Source of the DNA: Ctena decussata
Lineage: Eukaryota > Mollusca > Bivalvia > Lucinida > Lucinidae
Assembly (NCBI GenBank): GCA_963989385.1
Contig: OZ022501.1
Coordinates: 99,098,502 to 99,162,501, forward strand
DNA: 64,000 nucleotides
Direction of reading: 5' to 3'
Shown: positions 1-10,529 of the stretch, in pieces
How positions within the stretch are numbered: the stretch's first letter is position 1
How the letters are laid out: every line of letters starts with the position of its first letter
Position numbers and translations under genes: made by a program
The notes under the pieces: generated by a model
What the model was told of the DNA's origin: nothing
What the model saw: the letters and a program-made list of their open reading frames with translations, nothing else
The model's database searches: none

Positions 1-385
1 AGAGGGTTATCATGCGAACCGAACAACCAACTAAATATTTTGTACCACTTCAGAAACTGAGGGTGAGGTTGGGCCTGTAAAATCGATTTAAGCCCCCCAG
101 TAATTCATTACTGACCGTTCCAAGGCGGTAGTTCTGTTGTGGTTCTCTGTTGCCTGTTTTTGGTGTCAGAGTTTCTGTGATGTTTTACCTTATGTATGTT
201 CTTATTATTTTTGGTTCGGTTTGGGTTGCTGAGTGGCCACCTTTTGGAAACAAGCTGCTCACTCGGTCGGCCATATGTTCTCTGTATCTTGATTATTTGT
301 AATCTTAGTTGTTTCCAACTATGGTTTGAGGGCTGGATTTGGATTTTGATTGTTTCAGTTCCTGGTCTTTGCATACTTTTTACTT
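1..385 (+). repeat. Dispersed repeat R393, copy 1 (left end cut by window)
   Basis: Almost identical to 27567-27955, differing by a 4-base insertion and a few substitutions. A 70-bp piece of its right end recurs at 12167-12236, and diverged relatives occur near 18600-18990 and 24240-24410. I recognise no protein domain; the open frames on both strands are not credible coding regions because they are shared only with the repeat copies. Family unclassified. The repeat stops exactly where the receptor-unit 3' flank begins, so it probably inserted into that flank. Confidence 0.7.
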
Positions 386-970
386 TCATTATTAGCATTA
401 TCATTAGTATTTATACTTTCGAGATGCTATGAAGTTCTCTATCAGTTTAGCTAAGTAAAGACGTAGAGTGTATACCCTTGAAGATCGTACTATTAAAGCT
501 CTGAAAATTGGGACACCTCAAACAATTGAGCCGCGACACGAGAAAACCAATAATGTGGTTGTGCGCCCAGCGCAGACTTAGATCAGCCTGGGCATCCGCC
601 CAGTCTGACCAGTCTTCGCTGTCCGCATGAAGGTAGCTTAGAGTCTAAGCTACCCTTTAAGTGCCTAGCGAAGAGTCTGATCAGACTGGGCGGATGCCAC
701 ATTGTTGGTTTTCTCGTGTCGCGGCTCAGTTATAGTTATTGCCCTAAAAATGGAACTGTTTGGTTTTACAATAAAATGCGTCCAACAGATGTACACAGAC
801 GGTCAAACAGTGAGAACTCTGATCAGACTGCAGTCTTTTCTAGGTCTGCACTGTTTGCTCAACCCTACCTGTCCACTTTGATGTCGTATGATTATCATTG
901 CTTTATCATCAAAAATATTTTCAAGCCAGTATTTCACGTTTCTTTGAACTTAGGATTGTCAGATTAAACC
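386..970 (+). repeat. 3' flank of a receptor unit whose gene lies left of the window (unit 0)
   Basis: The stretch beginning TTTATACTTTCGAGATGC (about 410) and the later part around 740-880 align by eye with the sequence downstream of receptor copy 1 (12425-12800) and copy 3 (34535-34900). Shared landmarks are CGAGATGC, a GGGACACC block, a TTTTACAAT block and GATCAGACTGCAGTC. It therefore looks like the distal end of another tandem unit. A foldback element (528-728) interrupts it. Confidence 0.55.
528..728. repeat. Foldback (long palindromic) element, family FB-1, copy A
   Basis: Begins GAGCCGCGACACGAGAAAAC and ends with the reverse complement, GTTTTCTCGTGTCGCGGCTC. The arms fold back along most of their length around a centre near 640 (GTAGCTTAGAGTCTAAGCTAC). 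The same element is found at 1111-1330, 11312-11548 and 36668-36906, with a half copy at 35379-35420. It has no coding capacity and is probably mobilised in trans. Confidence 0.85.
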
Positions 971-1110
971 TTCCCTCGATATTTCTAAAGCTGGTTTGCC
1001 GATATCAAAAAGGGTTGACTCATTTAGGAGCAGTCCATCTTAGCTCCAATTTGTCCATATTAATACGATAACTCTTGTCTGTTGCCTAAAAGAATTTTAC
1101 GAATGTATTT

Positions 1111-1330
1111 GAGCCGCGACACGAGAAAACCAACAATGTGGTTGTGCAGACTCAGATAAGCCTTGGTACCCGCTCAGTTTGATCAGACTCTTTTTTAAGT
1201 GCTCAAAGGGTAGCTAAGGGTCTAAGCTACCTCCATGCGGACAGTGAAGACTCTGATCAGACTGGGCGAATGCATCTGAGTCTGTGCTGGGCGCACAACC
1301 ACATTGTTGGTTTTGTCATGTCGCGGCTCA
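1111..1330. repeat. Foldback element FB-1, copy B
   Basis: Same terminal arms as the copy at 528-728 (GAGCCGCGACACGAG...CGCGGCTC). The central stem is CTAAGGGTCTAAGCTACC-like. Open frames that read out of it on either strand are not genes. Confidence 0.85.
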
Positions 1331-1820
1331 TTTGTACTTTATAGGCCATCAGATGAGGCTGGTAATAAACGGTGAACATCGTAAAAGAAAAGCTTTTGTA
1401 TGGCGAACAGAGAAATTTCTTTCCCATCCGGAGGATAATAGCCACCTGAGATTTTTGTGTCCGATTTTCTCTTTTCACCATTTTTATTTATTTATTTAGT
1501 TATTGAAGATAACAAAAGAGGGCAGTGTGTAATGTATTCAACGAGTGAATCGCAACTTCTCTACAATACTGTCTTATATCAGTGGGGCTGAAAACAAAAG
1601 TTCCCCATGGGGGGGAGGTGGGTATTCTGTGTCACCAGAATTATTCCCCTCCATCCCCCCAGATAGGTGACACAATTTTTAAGACCCCCACCTAATCTAC
1701 CCTTCACTCAGACAACACACACACACACCATATTACCTATTTTATGTCAGACTGACCTCAACAAAACCTGTATGAAACACAACGAAGCTTTTCTTTCTCG
1801 GACAGTGCTAGTTATATATA

Positions 1821-2515
1821 CTGCTCACAAAAAGTAGGGGATATTATGACATAGGAACGAGTACAAAAATTAATAATAATAGCAGGGTTAGTTTATTGTT
1901 GTATATTGACAGAACACTATTCAAGTAACAATATTCAAGTTAAACAGAAACAGTCACAGCAAGTCATATGACCTAGAGTAGCACATAAAGGACTGAGGGG
2001 TCTACACCTCAATTTCGCATCGGCGAAAAAAATTCTTTTGGACCCTCCGAGTCTGTGAATAATAAAATTCTTCATACTTTCCCAAACTAAATACACCCAC
2101 TTTGGTAGGCTTTATTGCGTTATTTAAGGTGCAGGGCCGTTACAAATGTCACCATATGTGAGACAATTCACCACACAATGGTATCTTTTACGCCTACCAT
2201 TTTCTCCTGTGATTAAACCACATGAAAAAAGTATATGTATCTTGTTATCTGAGGCATTAGGCGTCTGTCTTAATAAACTTTGCATTAAAATTATAAGCCA
2301 TTGCTGCGCTGAATTCGTGCGAAATTTGGGTGTCGGCCCCTTGTCTACTCCCAATTTACTCTAGGTCACGTGACAAGCTCAATCGTTTCAATATTCATAT
2401 TTAGGGTCTCTATGAATATTTGTTTTATGAATTATAACAGTTTAATATTCATCTTATTATTTTCCTTACTTCTGCTGTCTTAAATGTCTTAATATCCCTT
2501 ACTTATTTTGAGCAG
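1821..2515. mobile_element. Tc1/mariner-like non-autonomous DNA element
   Basis: The ends form an imperfect inverted repeat of about 28 bp: CTGCTCACAAAAAGTAGGGG at the left and, as reverse complement, CTGCTCAAAATAAGTAAGGG at the right. TA dinucleotides flank both ends (1819-1820 and 2516-2517), as expected for Tc1/mariner target duplication. The 695-bp body has overlapping open frames on both strands near 2124-2364, but I see no DD(E/D) transposase motif. Confidence 0.6.
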
Positions 2516-2519
2516 TATA

Positions 2520-3598
2520 TGTATTCATAGTTTTTTTTTGTATTTTTTTTTAAGGAATTAAAGCCTAGTTTCATGTGCAAACAATTGCGCGTCAGCGCGG
2601 ACGGATATGACTCTTTACCTTACAACCCAATGTACTTAGTGAATTTTATAATATTTGTGCGAACAGGAATTTTGTAAGTACGAGGTGACTTCAAGTTTTC
2701 ATGCGCTGATACGCCATTGAATTAAATACCTTTCATGTCATAAAGTCAAGGTCGAGTTGTTTCCCTTACACTGGCAAGTAAATGTCAGGGGCCTGATATA
2801 TGTATGTTTAGTATAATAACGTTGAATCAATTTTGATTCAGCGTTATGACGTTGAATCAACGTTGATTCGATGCTGATTCAAGGTTGTATGTTTGCTGGG
2901 ACCATTTTTTGCAGATGTTAAATCTGAAGTGTAGCATCGGACCTGAATTAGTCCTGAATTTTTTTTTCGGACCGGTCCTGGGTTGAAACACATTGACCAT
3001 GAAAAGATTAGCCTGTGTGTATGATATGTAAGAGCGTCGGAAACTACCGCAAAGTTCTAAGAATGGGGACACATAGAATAACTACTGTAATTGTTCTAAA
3101 GGTGGAGCGCTTTGGTTTTACAGTGCAATGGTCATATGTATAATGGGTCTGGATTAAATGACAAACCGTGTAGACCCTGATCGGACTGCTCCTTAGTCTG
3201 GTCTGATTGAATGAGCTGTCCGATTTGGGTCCGCACTGATTGTTCAGCCATATTTTGTCCCAATACTTAGACTGTCTGCGGTATTCAGAAAAATACTACA
3301 TATTAATAGCAACAATAACCTAGTTGAGTCTTTTCAACATACAATGCCTAAGCGGGTGCTATAACTGTTAATGTCTCTATGTATTTACCACTGTTACCTC
3401 TGTCTTTCTGAAACTATCCCTAACGCCATGTCCGGTCCCTCTTCAGCTTTATCTAAAAATGTCGCGTCAGCTTGTTGTCTCCGATGCCGCCGTATTTACT
3501 TTTCCTTATTCTTTTATATGGCTAAAATGATGGTGACGTCAGAAATGGCGGCATCGTGAGACATCAGAATACGAGGCAAACTTATTGCGCTCCTAAAA
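2520..3598. other. Gene-free stretch with short palindromes and a possible diverged unit flank
   Basis: Around 2815-2886 the sequence repeats GTTGAATCAA/TTGATTCA motifs in both orientations. Between about 3080 and 3280 there are weak matches to the receptor-unit 3' flank (TTTGGTTTTACA, GACCCTGATC, TCCGCACTG). I find no convincing coding sequence. Confidence 0.35.
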
Positions 3599-3973
3599 AT
3601 GCTTATAGTAATATTCTTCTTTGAATGCTACATGGATATAGGAAATGATGGGTGTAACATACTGATTGCATGTACCCTAAAAACTTCGCTCGATGATGCT
3701 AGTAACCTGACCAAATTTGTTCGCCACCCCTACAAACATGCAACATTATCGTTAGATATTTTAATCAAGAACTTATATTTTGTTAAGTGCTCTCTGTTCT
3801 TATTTTCTGTAACGGTCTTGGTATTATGGTTATTCTGCATCTCACTCAAATGTGGTGATATTGCTGAAAATCCAGGGCCATCATCGAGCTCAGTTTCTAG
3901 TTCAATATCTAGCATTTCAAATGTTTCCCTTCTGCCATATGATAATCAAAAACTCGAGGTCGAAATATCTTAA
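3599..3973 (+). pseudogene. LINE N-terminal frame with 2A-like motif
   Basis: A 124-residue frame. Residues about 61-84 are strongly hydrophobic (FVKCSLFLFSVTVLVLWLFC), followed at once by CGDIAENPGP (residues 85-94) and a serine-rich stretch. 2A-like D(V/I)ExNPGP motifs, sometimes just behind a signal-like hydrophobic run, are known from other non-LTR elements, for example sea urchin and trypanosome elements. Here the residue after D-I is A instead of E, so ribosome skipping may be weak. The frame stops at 3973, where the N-terminal endonuclease sequence should follow and appears to be missing. Confidence 0.6.
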
Positions 3974-3974
3974 T

Positions 3975-4748
3975 ATGCGGAATGTACAGACCACCTAATG
4001 CTTCAGTATCTTTTTGGAATCTAATGCATGAATATTTTGATCGAGCTAAAACACAAGCATAAAAGACATCTTTCTACTAGGCGATCTCAATAACGATATC
4101 TTGAACACTGTTAGATCTAAACAATTGACAGATTTCTTAGTAACTTTTAACCTTCAACAACTTATACCGGAACCGACTCATTATACTGAATCTTCCTCAT
4201 CTTTAATAGATATTATTGTTGCTAACTCGACACAGAATGTATTAGCTTGTGAAGTGTGTGACCCGTTTATTCCTGACCTTGTTAGATACCACTTACCCAT
4301 TGCTGTCCTTTTGAAATTCTTTAAGCCGAAACAAAGCTCATTTAAACGTAAAATTTGGAAATATGCAGAAGGTAACTATGACCTATACAGACAATTACTA
4401 GCAGAATCAGACTGGGAGCAAATACTGACTGGCCAACCGGAATATGTAACAGAACAAATAACTACTACAATTCTTAAGGCTGCAACAGATTCCATCCCTA
4501 ATAAGTATGTAACTATACGGCCCGCCGACCCCCCATGGATGCACACCGAAATACGTAAGCTAATACGACAGAGGAAACGACTTCATAAAAAAGCAAAGCG
4601 TATTGATACTGTTCAAATTTGGCACAAATTTCGAAAATTAAGAAATAAAATTGTTAAAGAAATAAGAACCTCAAAACTCAACTATGAAAACCGAATAGCC
4701 AGTGTACTTAAAACCAATGCACAGAATATTAGAACCTGGTGGAAATGA
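3975..4748 (+). pseudogene. LINE endonuclease remnant and linker
   Basis: Translation near 3980-4050 gives GMYRPPN, and a shifted frame near 4080 gives LLGDLNND. Both are hallmarks of the C-terminal half of the AP-endonuclease domain of LINEs (RPPN and GDFNxD boxes). The open frame 4101-4748 continues with the endonuclease end (LIDIIVANS, then DLVRYHLPI where S-D-H-xP is expected) and a basic linker (RQRKRLHKKAKR) typical before reverse transcriptase. The catalytic N-terminal part of the domain is absent and one frameshift lies between the two motifs. Confidence 0.75.
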
Positions 4749-4786
4749 TCTAAACAAGTGCCAAAACTAGATAAAAAGGAGGACAC

Positions 4787-5134
4787 AATCCCAAGTCTGT
4801 ACTATAATAACACCACATTCGAAAGTGATGAAGATAAGGCTGAGATTATTTTATTTCTCAAGCTCAGTTGGACGATTCTGCAGTTACTCTGCCCGACTTA
4901 GTACTTCCTCCTTACCAGTTACTAGACTCAATCACTATTAGCCCTCAAGACGTTCTTGACAATCCCAAGTCTGTACTATAAGAACACCACATTCGAAAAT
5001 GATGAAGATAAGGCTGAGATTATTTTATTTCTCAAGCTCAGTTGGACGATTCTGCAGTTACTCTGCCCGACTTAGTACTTCCTCCTAACCAGTTACTAGA
5101 CTCAATCACTATTAGCCCTCAAGACGTTCTTGAT
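4787..5134 (+). repeat. 174-bp tandem duplication inside the LINE
   Basis: 4787-4960 and 4961-5134 are the same sequence with only a few mismatches. Each copy starts AATCCCAAGTCTGTACTATA and ends CAAGACGTTCTTGA. The offset is 174 bp, a multiple of three. It lies in the linker before the reverse transcriptase. Confidence 0.9.
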
Positions 5135-6168
5135 ATTTTGAAATCCCTTGATACCGAAAAAGCATCAGGGCCAGATCTAATCAATCCACGATTATTAAAG
5201 GAAGCTGCCCATGAATTATGTATTCATGTAAGTATATTTTTCTCTCGGCTCATTATCCTTGGCAAATTTACTCAAGCCTGGAAAAACGGGACATTGACAC
5301 CTATCCATAAAAAAGATGCGCGCAACTTACCAAATACTATAGACCGATATCATTGCTTAGTGTTCTTGGTAAAACAATGGAACGTGCTGTCCATAAACAG
5401 GTTTATAACTATTGTATTTCAAATAACGTATTCACTCTCCATCAGTCTGGCTTTATAAAAGGAGACTCAACAACTTATCAACTTTTACATCTGTATAATT
5501 CCTTTTGTGAGGCTGTGGATTCCGGAAAAGAAGAACGAGTCATCTTTTTTGACATAAGCAAAGCTTTTGATCGCGTATGGCATAGAGGGCTTATACATAA
5601 ATTGCAGGGGACTGGTCTTTCGGGAGAAATTTTAAACTGGTTTTTCGACTTTCTAACAAGTAGACAACAAAGGGTAGTACTAAATGGCAAAGCATCAGCT
5701 TATAAGACTGTATCAGCCAGGGTTCATCAGGGGTCAATACTAGGCCCATTACTATTTTTAGTATACATAAATGACATTGTTAATGAGATTAATTGTAATG
5801 TAAAACTCTTTGCCGACGATACATGCCTATATATCATTGTCGAAAACCCGATAGTCTCAGCTAATATACTAAATGAAAATCTTTCCAAAGTTCATTCGTG
5901 GGCCAACTCATGGTTAGTAGATTTCAATCCAACAAAAACGGAATCGATGATAATCTCAAGGAAAAGAAACAAACTATTCCATCCAGAACTTATCATGAAC
6001 AACACGCAAATAGCTGAAGTTAATACTCATCGTCATTTAGGTCTTGTCTTCTCCAGCGACTGTGGCTGGCATACCCAAATCTTCACGATTTCACGATTAC
6101 AGGAAAAGGTTGGCAACGCATTAACACATGGAGGTCATTTAAATTTCGGCACGACAGGAAGTCTTTAG
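5042..6168 (+). pseudogene. LINE reverse transcriptase (two overlapping frames)
   Basis: The first frame (5042 on) carries KASGPDLINPRLLKE and TPIHKKD, the start of the RT domain. A one-base shift near 5345 moves reading to the frame 5353-6168 with LGKTMERAVHKQ, GFIKGDSTTYQL, DISKAFDRVWH (residues 67-77), VHQGSILGPLLFLVYINDI and the catalytic FADD (residues 153-156). The P of the usual PQGS box is H. Order and motifs fit the Jockey/CR1 group. The frame ends at 6168 and coding resumes in another frame. Confidence 0.85.
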
Positions 6169-6173
6169 AAAGA

Positions 6174-6906
6174 ATGTATATATCTTACATACGACCTGTC
6201 CTTGAGTACATGGCATCGTATGGGACAACTGTAATAATGATGACAAGCAAGCTGTTGAAAAAAATTCAAATTGAAGCATTACGAATTATAACGGGTGCAA
6301 CGAAATTATGCAGTATTGCAAAACTATATCACGAAACAGGATTTGATACATTAGAAGATCGAAGAAATAAACAAAAACTGATAACCTTTTACAAAAATTC
6401 AAACAATCTTTCCCCTTTATATCTTAGTCGTCTGGTGCCTCTTCAACCTATACTATAACTCATTTCTTCCGTCTGTAATAAGACTTTGGAATAACCTGCC
6501 ACTACTGGTGAGAAACAGTACATCTCTGCCTGACTTCAAGAAAAACCTTAAGGGCCAAGAAAGAAAACCACCTGTTTCTTTGTATTATGGGAATAGGGCA
6601 GCCCAAATATATCACACGAGATTACGACTCGAGTGTAGCTCTCTTAATTTTCATTTATTTAAGAAAAACCTTACTGACAGCCCTAAGTGTTCATGCGGCC
6701 AAACTGAGACAGTTAAACATTATTTATTTGATTGTATAAATTATACCCAACTACGTCACCAGGTCTTGTCCGATTTTCTCCATCTTCCCGTAAACGTCTT
6801 GATAAGTGGCAATTCAGATTTGCCTAATGGGGAAAACGAAACCGTTTTTGACTCTGTCCAAAAGTTCATCACCTTAACGGGACGTTTCACCCGTGTTCCC
6901 ACATGA
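6174..6906 (+). pseudogene. LINE ORF2 C-terminus with Cys/His knuckle
   Basis: Two frames (6174-6458 and 6508-6906) continue the ORF2 C-terminal region: IRPVLEYMAS, then SPLYLSRLVP, then CSCGQTETVKHYLFDC followed by a histidine. That C-x-C...H...C pattern is the terminal knuckle seen in Jockey/I/CR1-type elements. The same region is preserved in the truncated copy at 16289-17420 (SPLCHCGTVENAQHFFFHC), which supports the family assignment and the coordinates. Confidence 0.75.
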
Positions 6907-7139
6907 AACACCTGCTGTCGTCGTTCAGGATCAGGTGCACCAGTCTGTTGCACGACCGCGAAGTGAAAGTGGAATTTTGCATGTAATTTTGTTCTACGAG
7001 ACTTGCCGATTGGGAGGAAAACTAATTCTAAAATGGAAACGATTTGTTTGTGTCAGAGCGCTGTATGTTTTCCTTAAAGATCAAGGTCCGGACATAGCGA
7101 TTGGTTCTGTTTTCTATATCTATTTTTCCAGCTATTTCA

Positions 7140-7143
<4 letters not shown>

Positions 7144-7179
<36 letters not shown>
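7144..7179. repeat. (CT)n microsatellite
   Basis: An uninterrupted CT run of about 36 bases in the 3' untranslated part of the LINE. Confidence 0.95.
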
Positions 7180-7181
<2 letters not shown>

Positions 7182-7490
7182 GATATATATAATATAGCTT
7201 ACTCACAATATTGTTAATGTTTACTGGATTTTCTTTTTATGTCTCCCTTCTTCATTTAAGGTATTTTGTTTACCACAAATTCTTCTCATACATATTAAAA
7301 GAAATTAAACACGAACAGGTTTATTCCAAGTAATTTCTGCACTCAGTTTTTGTATGTAATATTTGTCATAAGGATAAGATCTCTATAAGCACTATGCTTG
7401 TTTTCTAATCCTATATTGTATCTATGTGTTTATGTATATATATATAGCCTATGCTATGTTTACATAATTTGAATAAAATACTGTTTAAAC

Positions 7491-8090
7491 CAATATTTTC
7501 GTATTCTTACAAGTTCATCTGCATTTCTCGCACTTTCTTCTGCTTATGGTCATCTAGAAATCTGTTGTCGAATGCTAAAAATAATATTTACTGTTAATAA
7601 TATTAATTGGGCTTCTGGTAACAGGGGTCTGAGGGCGTAGCCACCAGAAGCCACAGTAGTTTTGCTGATAAAATTGCACCTGGAGAGCTGAAATCAAACA
7701 CACAGACATTAAATTTAACTTCTGATAACAAAATTAATTGACAAAATCATCTACCCGACATGATTTTATGTTCAAGTTTTGTGTGTCATTTCCATAAATG
7801 TCTTTAAGTTTTGAGTTTGAAGGAAAAGAGTCAGAAATTTTAGGAGTAATGGAGGGGTCTGGGGGCAAAGCCCCTCAGAAGCTGAGACATTTTAAAAATG
7901 AAGACTGATGGAAGAATTTTGACACCCCCAATATGCCAAATAAAATATACGACCCCCCTCCCCCCCCCTGCTCCGAGGCTTATTGATTTCCGACCCCTCC
8001 CAGTACATCTTCAAAAGATTTCTGACCCCCCCCCCCTTAAATGTATCCCACCCTCCACCTGATAATATATGACTCGTCCCTTACATGTTG
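7491..8090. other. Gene-free, C/G-homopolymer-rich stretch
   Basis: No coding region recognised. Contains two GGGGTCTG(A/G)GGGC blocks (about 7625 and 7856) with self-complementary AGAAGC/GCTTCT flanks, and several poly-C runs (7950-8035). Confidence 0.4.
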
Positions 8091-8130
8091 TATGCGCAGT
8101 TGTTGTTCACGTACCATTCCACATTTGTTG

Positions 8131-8138
8131 TATAAAAT
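8131..8138 (+). promoter_or_regulatory. TATA box of receptor copy 1
   Basis: TATAAAAT in a context (TTGTATAAAATATAGTkCGGTTTCTC) that is conserved at 30865 upstream of the intact copy 3. Flanks on both sides also match (GTTGTTCAC upstream, GGAATATA downstream), so this is the shared promoter of the unit. Confidence 0.55.
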
Positions 8139-8756
8139 ATAGTTCGGTTTCTCTTCTATATTAACTCATTTGGTGTTCTAGATGGAATATAAACGCATCC
8201 ATACCAAGTTTAGTGCGACAGACGCGCGTTTCTGTATTTAAATTCTTCAGTGTCGCTAAACCCCAAAAGTTTGAAAAAAAAGAGATGATGGGCAGGTCTC
8301 GGCCGGCAACGAGCATCCTTCTCCGAGCCACACTAAGTCTTATTGTTGCACTCTGCGGGACACATTAGCTGCAGACATCAGGTAAGAGACGCCTACGTAT
8401 TAACTCGCGAGCGCTGGCGTCCCCCATCGAGTTTCTCAGCCACTGTGTCTCGAGAAAAGCGACCGAAAAGGGCATGTTTTTACTTTAATTGGCATAATAT
8501 GGAGATCAAGGTCCTTCTTTTGAGGTCAAACGATTTTTTAACTTTTCATTCTTTGAAACGAAACAATTGTTCACTTGAATTAAACAATCGTATTTTATTT
8601 TCCGTGTGTATTGTAATGATTTTTTTATCAAAAACTAAACCAATTAGAGAACCGCTTTTCTACTTATTTGTATTGAATGCCGCAATGTCAATTTCATGTG
8701 TGTGGCATCAGGTCGCACCTTCAGCATCGCTCTGCCGCACAAGTAAAGGCTAGCAA

Positions 8757-10297
8757 ATGGAAATAATCAAGCTCTTTAGATACTTCGCTGTTGTTTCTCG
8801 TATGCTCATATTCCATGGAGAAATTGCTGTAACATACCTACAGATACTAGAAACTAGAGTCAAAACAAGAAGGGATGCATGCATGCACGAGTAGCGGGGG
8901 GTGGGGGGTGGGGGGGAGTCTAGTGAACTATAAACAAATACAAAATAATCCTTCAGCTTCGAAGTATCTTGAGCAGCTCGAGAACGGAGCCACAGCTTGG
9001 ATATATGGTTAGGCAGAGTTATCGCCGTTTTTATATAGGGAGGGATGTTATTCTATAAAAAAAACATGAGCACGGTACACACATTTGAAATGGAAGCTAG
9101 AAGTTTGTTTTTGTGTTCAAAAGAGTGCTTGCGACATGATGCTAATACATGGTATGTCGGAGTAAAGGATACGACCTGTTACTGATTCTCAATCTGATGT
9201 TTTATTAGATATTGACGTGGTAGACCTTTTTTTGTGTAATATTTCTTGTTCCAACAATGGTATTGATTCTTTTGGAGGAGCCTTGCATATGGACTTATAC
9301 GGGACACAGTTAGTGGGTAAAATGAACTGGAGACAAAAAGAGCCCATCAATCGGCAATGTGTTTAATATTAACAAAAAACAACCATCGAACCATCAACCA
9401 TTGCTGCAACAGCAGCATACGTACAGAACCATCGAAACATACACAGCTTCTTGTCACAAGCTGTACATTGATGGGTTTGTGTGCACGGAAGTAAAGGGTT
9501 CTGTTCTTTCAACTGTTGACTGTACCAAAACGTACGAGCGTCCTCAACATTTTTGTTTTAAAGCAAAACCTTCGTCCAGGCAGGAAGCATATAAAGATTG
9601 CTTAGGGATAAAGGGGCGACTCAGCTTTTACAGCAGTTTTACAAAAACTGCAGGTTCAATCAATCATAAGTATTGGACAAGCTATTTCCGGAGCTTCAGA
9701 CTCTTTGACAATGGAACTACATGTGACAACACAGTTTGTATAGCAGCTACCAAAGTTAACGACATTATTTATTTTGAGCCAGATGATTGTTCTGTGGAGA
9801 AATATTTTCTGTGTCAGTATAACGATCTAAAAGTCTTAACATCTGTTTCACAGGATTCACGCATTCAAACGGGTTCAAGTATAGGATATGTATCCCTTGC
9901 AGTTTCTGTAGTCGCGTTGGCCGTTGCAACTCTCGTTATCATTCTGCTTTACAAATTAAAAAAATGGATAACTCTCGCTGTTTTACCTCGCATAACTTCA
10001 TGTCATCGTGCGGATAGTGTTGACCAAATTCCGATACAGCGTAATGACAAGAACAACTCACTGGTAAGTAGTTCTCGTCATTACGCAGCACCGGACTGTG
10101 AAACTCGTTCACTGGATACCAAGCGCAAACAGCCTACAGAACAATCTAAATCTCAGCTGCTTCGCCTTTCAGAATCGCCGTTTGTGGAAGAAAGTCTTCA
10201 CACTGTTAAACTGCATCATGCTTATGAAGGACTGTCGGATGACAGACAGCAAGCTACCTATGAAGTTATTTCTCAGTCAAAAAACAGAAATCAGTAG
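8757..10297 (+). pseudogene. WSC/CTLD receptor copy 1, N-terminal half decayed
   Basis: Start ATG at 8757 aligns with the start of copy 3 (MEIIKLFRYF versus MEIMKLLLYY). The frame stops at a TAG in a G-rich scar (8890-8920). Further breaks are TAG for TAT in the AWIDGYAE block (about 9010), TGA for TGT in the WSC CYC motif (about 9183), loss of the CGG cysteine (SFGG), and TAA after QCV (about 9364). From about 9420 to the stop at 10297 the frame is fully open: end of CTLD1, the whole second CTLD (HFCFKAKPSSRQEAY ... KYFLCQYN), transmembrane helix (SLAVSVVALAVATLVIILLY) and a tail with YEGL-8-YEVI. Unit-specific insertions (10530-10957, 11312-11548, 11629-11901) lie downstream. Confidence 0.85.
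9359..10297 (+). CDS. Open 312-codon remnant of receptor copy 1 (CTLD2, TM, ITAM tail)
   Basis: The longest open stretch of pseudogene copy 1. The first 20-odd residues (MFNINKKQPSNHQPLLQQQH) are not homologous to the other copies and probably arose after the TAA at 9364 in the ancestral frame was bypassed by a shift. Homology begins at TYTASCHKLYIDGFVC. It holds a CTLD with conserved cysteines (C-FKA, VCIAATKV, DDCSVEKYFLC), one membrane helix and an ITAM-like tail. It lacks a signal peptide, so surface expression from this start is doubtful; splicing to a new leader exon cannot be excluded. Confidence 0.4.
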   Translation: MFNINKKQPSNHQPLLQQQHTYRTIETYTASCHKLYIDGFVCTEVKGSVLSTVDCTKTYERPQHFCFKAKPSSRQEAYKDCLGIKGRLSFYSSFTKTAGSINHKYWTSYFRSFRLFDNGTTCDNTVCIAATKVNDIIYFEPDDCSVEKYFLCQYNDLKVLTSVSQDSRIQTGSSIGYVSLAVSVVALAVATLVIILLYKLKKWITLAVLPRITSCHRADSVDQIPIQRNDKNNSLVSSSRHYAAPDCETRSLDTKRKQPTEQSKSQLLRLSESPFVEESLHTVKLHHAYEGLSDDRQQATYEVISQSKNRNQ

Positions 10298-10529
10298 AGC
10301 ACATAAAACACGTTATTAAGCTCTTTATTTAACAAACTTTCAGGTCTGACATTCAAATATCAGTCTTTTTCTTTATCAGATTTGTCTGCAGCTGTATACT
10401 GGGTATGCTTTGCAGATAAGGGCGTTGTCAAAGCTGCATTAGCTTGCAACTAGGAAAATGAGACTGTAACATTAAGGTGTACTGGTGTACCCCATGTTTT
10501 ACGCCATATTTTTAAACAGAAACCACATT

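Larger units (their letters stand above)
3599..7490 (+). mobile_element. Jockey/CR1-group non-LTR retrotransposon (LINE), dead copy
   Basis: Contains, in order, a hydrophobic N-terminal frame ending in a 2A-like motif, an endonuclease remnant, a reverse transcriptase with FADD catalytic box, and a C-terminal Cys-rich knuckle. The 3' end is inferred near 7490 because the last 100 bp (ATAAGCACTATGCTTG... GTTTAAACC) match the 3' end of the truncated relative at 16289-17420. The coding region has several frameshifts, an apparent deletion of the endonuclease N-terminus near 3970, and a 174-bp tandem duplication, so it cannot move by itself. A (CT)n tract lies in the 3' untranslated part. Confidence 0.85.

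Noticed and set aside
196..432. Hydrophobic 78-residue frame (MFLLFLVRFGLLSG...), repeated at 27766
   Set aside because: Lies in the dispersed repeat R393 and competes with an open frame on the other strand; no start context or homology.
2857..3072. - strand frame near 2857
   Set aside because: Short, no motif, overlaps palindromic GTTGAATCAA repeats.
8343..8753. 136-codon frame just upstream of receptor copy 1
   Set aside because: Covers the promoter-proximal flank; the equivalent stretch of unit 3 does not encode the same protein.
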